The position numbers and the translations under genes are program-made. The notes under the pieces are model-generated. The model was given only the letters and a program-made list of their open reading frames with translations, ran no database searches and was not told where the DNA came from. DNA of 11,352 bases, taken from the NCBI GenBank assembly GCA_021791235.1, contig JAJYXA010000543.1:1-11352 (forward strand), given 5' to 3'. Positions 7,481-11,352 of this stretch are shown here, piece by piece. Source of the stretch: Pseudomonadota bacterium. Lineage in GTDB: Bacteria; Pseudomonadota; Gammaproteobacteria; Burkholderiales; Thiobacillaceae. The first letter of the stretch is position 1. Each line of letters opens with the position of its first letter.

Positions 7481-9181
7481 CTAGCCAAATCGGTAGCCTT
7501 GCGCGGGCTGCAACAGCCATGCCCCGTCTCCGGTGAGCTGCAATACTTGCTGGTGATATTTCAAGATAGTGGCGCGGTGACCGACGCTGACGATGGTCGT
7601 ACCGCTTGCGGCCAGCTGCCGATACAGGCTCTCCTCGTTGGCAACATCCAAGGCGCTGGTGGCTTCATCCAGCATGACATACCTGGGTTGGGTGAGCAGT
7701 ACCCGCGCGAGCGCGATGCGCTGCTGCTCTCCCACGGAGAGAAGCTTGTCCCAGTCCAGGTCGAGATCCAGGCCGCCGAAGCGTGCGGCGAGATCCGGCA
7801 GGTTTACGCGTTCCAGCAGATGGAGCAGATCGGCATCCGCGATCGGTCTGTCCTTATTCGGGTACAGCAGCTGGCTGCGCAGACTGCCCAGGATCATGTA
7901 AGGCTGCTGCGGCAGGAACAGAAGGTCCTCGGGATCCGGTCTCAGGATCCTGCCGCTGCCGCAGTACCACAAGCCCGCGATCGCGCGCAGCAGCGAACTC
8001 TTCCCGCTGCCGCTGTCCCCCACGATCATCAACCCTTGTCCGGCGTCGATGGCGAGCGAGAGATTGCGGATCAAGGTTCGCTCTTGATTCGGCGTCTGCA
8101 GGGTGACGTCCTCCAGCGCGAGGCGGGAAGCGTGCACCGAGACGATGACGCCGCCTGAGCGCAGGCTCCCCTCCGCCTTCCCCGCCAGCACCCTGGAAAA
8201 AGTGCTGAGGCGATCGATCCCCGCCGCGAACCGGCTCAGACTTTCGAAGTTCTCCACGATCACCGTCATTGCACTCAGCACCGCCGCGAAAGCACCCGCG
8301 GCCTGGACCGCGCTGCCGACTTCGAGCTCGCCCGACAGCACGCGCGAGGCGATAAGCGCGCTGGGCAGGACGATGGTCAGCAGCCCATAGGCATACTGGA
8401 ACAGGTTCAGGAAAAGCTGGCTCTTGATGAGCCGGTTGAAATTGTTGAAGGCCTCGGTAAAGCGCCGCTTGATCTGCTGCGACTCCTGCGCTTCACCGCG
8501 GTAGAACGCAATCGATTCGGCATTCTCGCGGATGCGCACCAGGCCGAAGCGGAAATCCGCCTCGCGCTTGAGTTGAAGGAAATTGAGCCCGATCAGCACT
8601 TTGCCGAATACGAACAGGGTCACCAGCGTGCCGAAGGTTGCATACAGGACAAGGAAGTAGACCATCTCCCTGGAGATCGACCAGAGCACGCTGCTGAACG
8701 CAACCAGCTGCAGCATCGCCCCGATGAGTATCAGCAGGAAATAGAGCGAGCGCTGGGTGAAGGTGTTGATGTCCTCGGCGATGCGCTGATCGGGGTTGTC
8801 GATGCCCGCATTGGAATTCAGTTCATAGAAATGCCGCTTGCTGAAATAGCCGTCCAGGAATCGGTTGGTCAGCCAGCGCCGCCAAAGAATACCGAGCTTG
8901 TCCCGCACGTAGTAGTAGAACGCATAGATGGGAACCGCCAGCATGAGCAGGACCAGGCACAGCTGGATCGCGTCCCAGAAACGCTCCTCGTCTCTTGCCG
9001 CCAGCGCCGAGGTGAATTCGCCCGTCTGCTGGTTGAATAGCACCGCGAATCGCGTCTCCGCCAGCAGCAACAGCACCAGCAGGGCGAGCATGCCCCAGGC
9101 TTTCCATTTCTCTTCCAGGCGCCAGTAAGGCGTCGCGACGGCCCAAAAGCGCTGCCATAGGTGATGGTCGACTTTGGTCAT
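7481..9181 (-). CDS. ABC transporter, fused permease/ATPase of the YddA/SbmA-like (ABC_membrane_2) type
   Basis: Inner-membrane half-transporter of 566 residues starting at ATG 9181 (MTKVDHHLWQRFW). The frame continues upstream to a TTG at 9223, but those 14 residues look unrelated to the family. The membrane domain spans about 25-330, with helices near 28-50, 72-92, 145-168, 172-200 and 260-282. The ENAESIAFYRGEAQE stretch (219-233) is the EAA-like motif typical of the YddA / peroxisomal ABCD group. The ATPase has Walker A GDSGSGKSS (388-396), signature LSVGEQQR (481-488; LSVGE instead of LSGGQ is usual in this group), Walker B YVMLDEAT (501-508) and His535. It should be active. Relatives are named for vitamin B12, bleomycin or antimicrobial peptide transport, but the substrate here cannot be told. 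It converges on the DUF1854 gene with a 16-base gap and no visible terminator; a link to cyanophycin is not shown. Confidence 0.9.
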   Translation of the reverse strand: MTKVDHHLWQRFWAVATPYWRLEEKWKAWGMLALLVLLLLAETRFAVLFNQQTGEFTSALAARDEERFWDAIQLCLVLLMLAVPIYAFYYYVRDKLGILWRRWLTNRFLDGYFSKRHFYELNSNAGIDNPDQRIAEDINTFTQRSLYFLLILIGAMLQLVAFSSVLWSISREMVYFLVLYATFGTLVTLFVFGKVLIGLNFLQLKREADFRFGLVRIRENAESIAFYRGEAQESQQIKRRFTEAFNNFNRLIKSQLFLNLFQYAYGLLTIVLPSALIASRVLSGELEVGSAVQAAGAFAAVLSAMTVIVENFESLSRFAAGIDRLSTFSRVLAGKAEGSLRSGGVIVSVHASRLALEDVTLQTPNQERTLIRNLSLAIDAGQGLMIVGDSGSGKSSLLRAIAGLWYCGSGRILRPDPEDLLFLPQQPYMILGSLRSQLLYPNKDRPIADADLLHLLERVNLPDLAARFGGLDLDLDWDKLLSVGEQQRIALARVLLTQPRYVMLDEATSALDVANEESLYRQLAASGTTIVSVGHRATILKYHQQVLQLTGDGAWLLQPAQGYRFG

Positions 9182-9417
9182 TTTCTCGCTTCGACCCGAA
9201 GGGGCTGAATGCTCGAATTTCAATGCCCATCAACGCGAGCCGCGCTGCGCATATGCGGCCTCGAGAGAGTGGCAATTTGGTATCGTTCGTCCTGAATGAG
9301 ATCTGTATAGTTCATTCCGGGCAAATCGAATTTGAGTTCGCGCAACATAATTCGCGAAAGAAATGCGGCTATGGATTTTCCATTCCTCTGCGCCAAGCCG
9401 GCTGCAACGGCCTAGTC
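9182..9417. promoter_or_regulatory. Divergent intergenic region between ABC transporter and queG
   Basis: These 236 bases lie between two genes pointing away from each other and should contain both promoters. The stretch from about 9290 to 9370 is more AT-rich than its surroundings. The motif TTCGCG occurs at 9337 and again at 9351, the second inside the perfect palindrome TTCGCGAA (9351-9358). I could not find a -35/-10 pair with proper spacing on either strand. The frame of queG is open through this region, but the codons there do not look like QueG sequence. Confidence 0.35.
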
Positions 9418-10482
9418 ATGTCCGCAGCCGAGACTGGTCGCGATTACACCGCGCTTGCGCGCGCGATCAAGGTCTGGGGGCGCGAATTGGGTTTCCAGGC
9501 GGTGGGCATTGCCGATGCCGACCTTGGCAGCGCCGAAGCCGGCCTCGCGCATTGGCTCGCCGCCGGATTCCACGGCGAAATGGACTATATGGCAAGGCAC
9601 GGCATGAAACGCGCGCGCCCGGCGGAACTGCATCCGGGCACGATCCGCGTGATCACCGTGCGCATGGACTATCGGCCCGAGGCGGCAGAGGGCTGGTCTG
9701 TCATCCATGCGCCGGAAAAGGCTTACATCGCGCGCTATGCCACCGGCCGCGATTACCACAAGCTGCTGCGCAGCCGGCTGGCGCAGCTCGCGCAGCGCAT
9801 CGAACGCGAAATCGGCGCCTTCGGTCATCGCGTGTATACCGACTCGGCGCCGGTGCTGGAGGTGGAGCTGGCCGCAAAAAGCGGCTTGGGCTGGCGCGGC
9901 AAACACACGCTGCTGCTTTCGCGCGATGCCGGCTCCTATTTTTTTCTCGGCGAAATCTACACCGACCTGCCGCTGCCCGCCGATGCGCCGGTCAAGAATC
10001 ACTGCGGCAGCTGCAGCAAATGCCTGGACATCTGCCCTACCGGCGCGATCGTCGCGCCCTACCGGGTCGATGCCCGGCGCTGTATTTCTTATCTCACCAT
10101 CGAGCTCAAAGGCCCGATCCCGCTCGAGCTGCGGCCGCTGATCGGCAATCGCGTCTACGGCTGCGACGACTGCCAGCTCGCCTGCCCCTGGAACCGCTAT
10201 GCCCAAACGAGCGGCGAGCCGGATTTCCGCGTGCGCCACGGTTTGGACGATGTGCAGTTGGTGGAATTGTTCGCCTGGAACGAGAGCCGCTTCCGCGAGC
10301 GCATGGCGGGCAGCGCGATTCGCCGCATCGGCTACGAGCGCTGGTCGCGCAATCTTGCCGTGGGACTGGGCAATGCACCGACTGGCGCGGACGTGGTCGC
10401 CGCGCTGCAAGCGCGCGCCGAAGATCCATCCGCACTGGTACGCGAACATGTCGCCTGGGCACTGCGGCGCCACGGCATTTGA
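9418..10482 (+). CDS. queG: Epoxyqueuosine reductase QueG
   Basis: Cytosolic cobalamin- and iron-sulfur-dependent enzyme that reduces epoxyqueuosine to queuosine at the wobble base of GUN-anticodon tRNAs, the last step of queuosine synthesis. I chose ATG 9418 (MSAAETGRDYTALARAI), giving 354 residues, the usual family size; upstream in-frame residues are not family-like. Visible motifs: YTDSAPVLEVELAAKSGLGW around residues 140-159, with Asp142 as the likely catalytic acid; a two-cluster [4Fe-4S] ferredoxin-like region with Cys 196, 199, 202 and 206 (CGSCSKCLDICPTGA) and Cys 222, 249, 252 and 256 (GCDDCQLACPWNR); and a C-terminal HEAT-like part (about 295-354) expected to bind tRNA. All cluster cysteines are present, so the protein should be functional. 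The ribosome binding site is weak. The gene is followed after 31 bases by a hypothetical gene on the same strand. Confidence 0.96.
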   Translation: MSAAETGRDYTALARAIKVWGRELGFQAVGIADADLGSAEAGLAHWLAAGFHGEMDYMARHGMKRARPAELHPGTIRVITVRMDYRPEAAEGWSVIHAPEKAYIARYATGRDYHKLLRSRLAQLAQRIEREIGAFGHRVYTDSAPVLEVELAAKSGLGWRGKHTLLLSRDAGSYFFLGEIYTDLPLPADAPVKNHCGSCSKCLDICPTGAIVAPYRVDARRCISYLTIELKGPIPLELRPLIGNRVYGCDDCQLACPWNRYAQTSGEPDFRVRHGLDDVQLVELFAWNESRFRERMAGSAIRRIGYERWSRNLAVGLGNAPTGADVVAALQARAEDPSALVREHVAWALRRHGI

Positions 10483-10513
10483 ATTTGATCGATGCGGCCG
10501 ATATGATTGAGCC

Positions 10514-11044
10514 ATGCGCCTGCACCAGCTCAAGCTCGACTTCATCCCGGAACAGGACCGGCTGCTGCTGCGCGTGAGCACCGACAACCGGCTCGAGGTG
10601 CGCCTATGGTTGACGCGGCGCGCGCTGCGCCTGCTGTGGCCGCTGCTGCTGCAGATGCTGCGCTCCGCGCCCGAGGTCGCGCTGCAGAGCAGCCCGCAGG
10701 CGCGCGATGCGCTGCTCGGCCTGCAGCACGAGCAGGCGCTGGGCCGGGCCAATTTCGCCGACGCCTTCGAGGAAGCGCCGCGTGAGATGCCGCTCGGTGC
10801 CGAGCCGATCCTGGTGGTGCATATCCAGGTGAGGAAAGACGGCAACGGCAACCAGGTGCTCGGATTGATGCCGCAGAGCGGTCCGGGGATACACCTGACG
10901 CTGGACAACACGCTGCTGCACTCCCTGTGCAAGCTGTTGCAGGACGCCGTGGCCAAATCGGACTGGGATATCGCGCTGGAATTGCCGACGCTGCTGACGC
11001 AGGCGCCTGCCGATGACGCGGCCGCGCCGAAAACGCTGAACTAA
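10514..11044 (+). CDS. Hypothetical protein, probably conserved in betaproteobacteria
   Basis: Protein of 176 residues, start ATG 10514 (MRLHQLKLDFIPEQDRLLLR). I do not recognise a named domain. The N-terminal part looks like a beta-hairpin followed by RLWLTRRALRLLWPLLLQML (30-49), an amphipathic Arg/Leu-rich helix rather than a clear membrane span. The middle (50-90) is helical and alanine-rich. The second half has a beta strand ILVVHIQV and the stretch HLTLDNTLLHSLCKLLQDAV (126-145). No signal peptide, no metal-binding cluster and no catalytic motif are visible. It begins 31 bases after queG and is probably co-transcribed, which need not mean a link to queuosine. Codon use is GC-rich like its neighbours, and the protein-like pattern and position support a real gene. 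Its TAA overlaps the stop of the facing ABC-F gene. Confidence 0.8.
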   Translation: MRLHQLKLDFIPEQDRLLLRVSTDNRLEVRLWLTRRALRLLWPLLLQMLRSAPEVALQSSPQARDALLGLQHEQALGRANFADAFEEAPREMPLGAEPILVVHIQVRKDGNGNQVLGLMPQSGPGIHLTLDNTLLHSLCKLLQDAVAKSDWDIALELPTLLTQAPADDAAAPKTLN

Positions 11045-11352
11045 TCCTCGAGCGTCTCCAACTCGGCCTGCAGCGCCAGCCATTCTTCCTCCGCCTTGGT
11101 GAGTTCGGCGGCAAGTTTGCCTTCGCGCACGAGTTCAGCCTTGAACTTATTCGCATCGGCATAGCTCTCCGGATCGGCGAGCCATTTGCCGAGCAAGGCG
11201 CGTTCGCGCTCGAGTTCGCCCATGCGCCGCTCGAGCTTGGCCAGGCGCTGCGTCAGCGGGCGCTTCTGCGCATAGCGCCGGTTGCGCGCCTCCGCCTCGT
11301 CGCGCTTTTGCTGCTTGCGCGTTGCCGCGGCCGGCTCGGCTGCGGCGCCGCC
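11041..11352 (-). CDS. ABC-F ATPase, C-terminal end (YheS-like), cut by right edge
   Basis: The frame is open from the right edge to TAG at 11041-11043, giving the last 103 residues of a longer protein. They are highly charged and predicted coiled coil: RKQQKRDEAEARNRRYAQKR, then LTQRLAKLERRMGELERERA, then DPESYADANKF and EEEWLALQAELETLED at the end. This layout is that of the C-terminal coiled-coil extension of ABC-F proteins, especially YheS, which shares the D-x-x-x-Y near the middle and the E-x-x-W-L before the end. ABC-F proteins are soluble twin-ATPase factors acting on ribosomes. The ATPase domains lie outside the window, so the exact subfamily (YheS versus Uup) is uncertain. It converges on the hypothetical gene with a 4-base overlap of the stop codons. 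Confidence 0.8.
   Translation of the reverse strand, partial: GGAAAEPAAATRKQQKRDEAEARNRRYAQKRPLTQRLAKLERRMGELERERALLGKWLADPESYADANKFKAELVREGKLAAELTKAEEEWLALQAELETLED

Noticed and set aside
9223..9417. N-terminal extension of QueG from 9223
   Set aside because: The extra 65 residues do not resemble QueG; the family's usual length is met from ATG 9418.
9412..10956. 514-codon minus-strand frame opposite queG
   Set aside because: Antisense shadow; queG carries all catalytic and cluster residues in the plus frame.

Overview
The window looks like a chromosomal segment of a GC-rich proteobacterium, most likely a betaproteobacterium. The reasons are the high GC content, the tandem pair of cyanophycin synthetase genes of the kind known from Cupriavidus/Ralstonia relatives, and the housekeeping neighbours queG and an ABC-F ATPase. 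No RNA gene, insertion sequence, CRISPR array or phage gene is visible. Coding density is high, and all longer non-coding stretches are under 300 bases.

Left part (1-7464) is a cyanophycin module. Cyanophycin is a storage polymer with a polyaspartate backbone carrying arginine side chains. Two cyanophycin synthetase paralogues lie head-to-tail on the minus strand. The upstream one (2244-4463, here CphA') is 739 residues long. The downstream one (1-2222, CphA) runs off the left edge. Diverging from them across a 227-base intergenic region are, on the plus strand, a 767-residue ABC exporter-type protein with an unusual cytosolic N-terminus (4691-6994) and a DUF1854 protein (6994-7464) whose start codon overlaps the ABC stop. 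The last two match families that I recall being annotated as cyanophycin-metabolism-associated.

The main observation is that the active sites of the two synthetases are complementary. CphA has intact ATP-grasp and Mur-ligase motifs, but its N-domain lacks the HxxEH metal-type motif (it reads HALAF). CphA' keeps HxxEH and an upstream Cys in its N-domain. It has lost the Mur-ligase P-loop lysine, other Mur motifs and the whole C-terminal Mur lobe, and its ATP-grasp is altered. This suggests a split of labour: CphA polymerises, while CphA' makes primers, ligates beta-Asp-Arg dipeptides, or regulates.

Right part (7481-11352) is more ordinary. It holds a second, unrelated ABC transporter of the YddA/SbmA-like half-transporter type (minus), queG for the last step of queuosine synthesis (plus), a conserved-looking hypothetical protein (plus), and the C-terminal end of a YheS-like ABC-F protein (minus, cut by the right edge). 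The last two genes meet tail to tail with overlapping stop codons.
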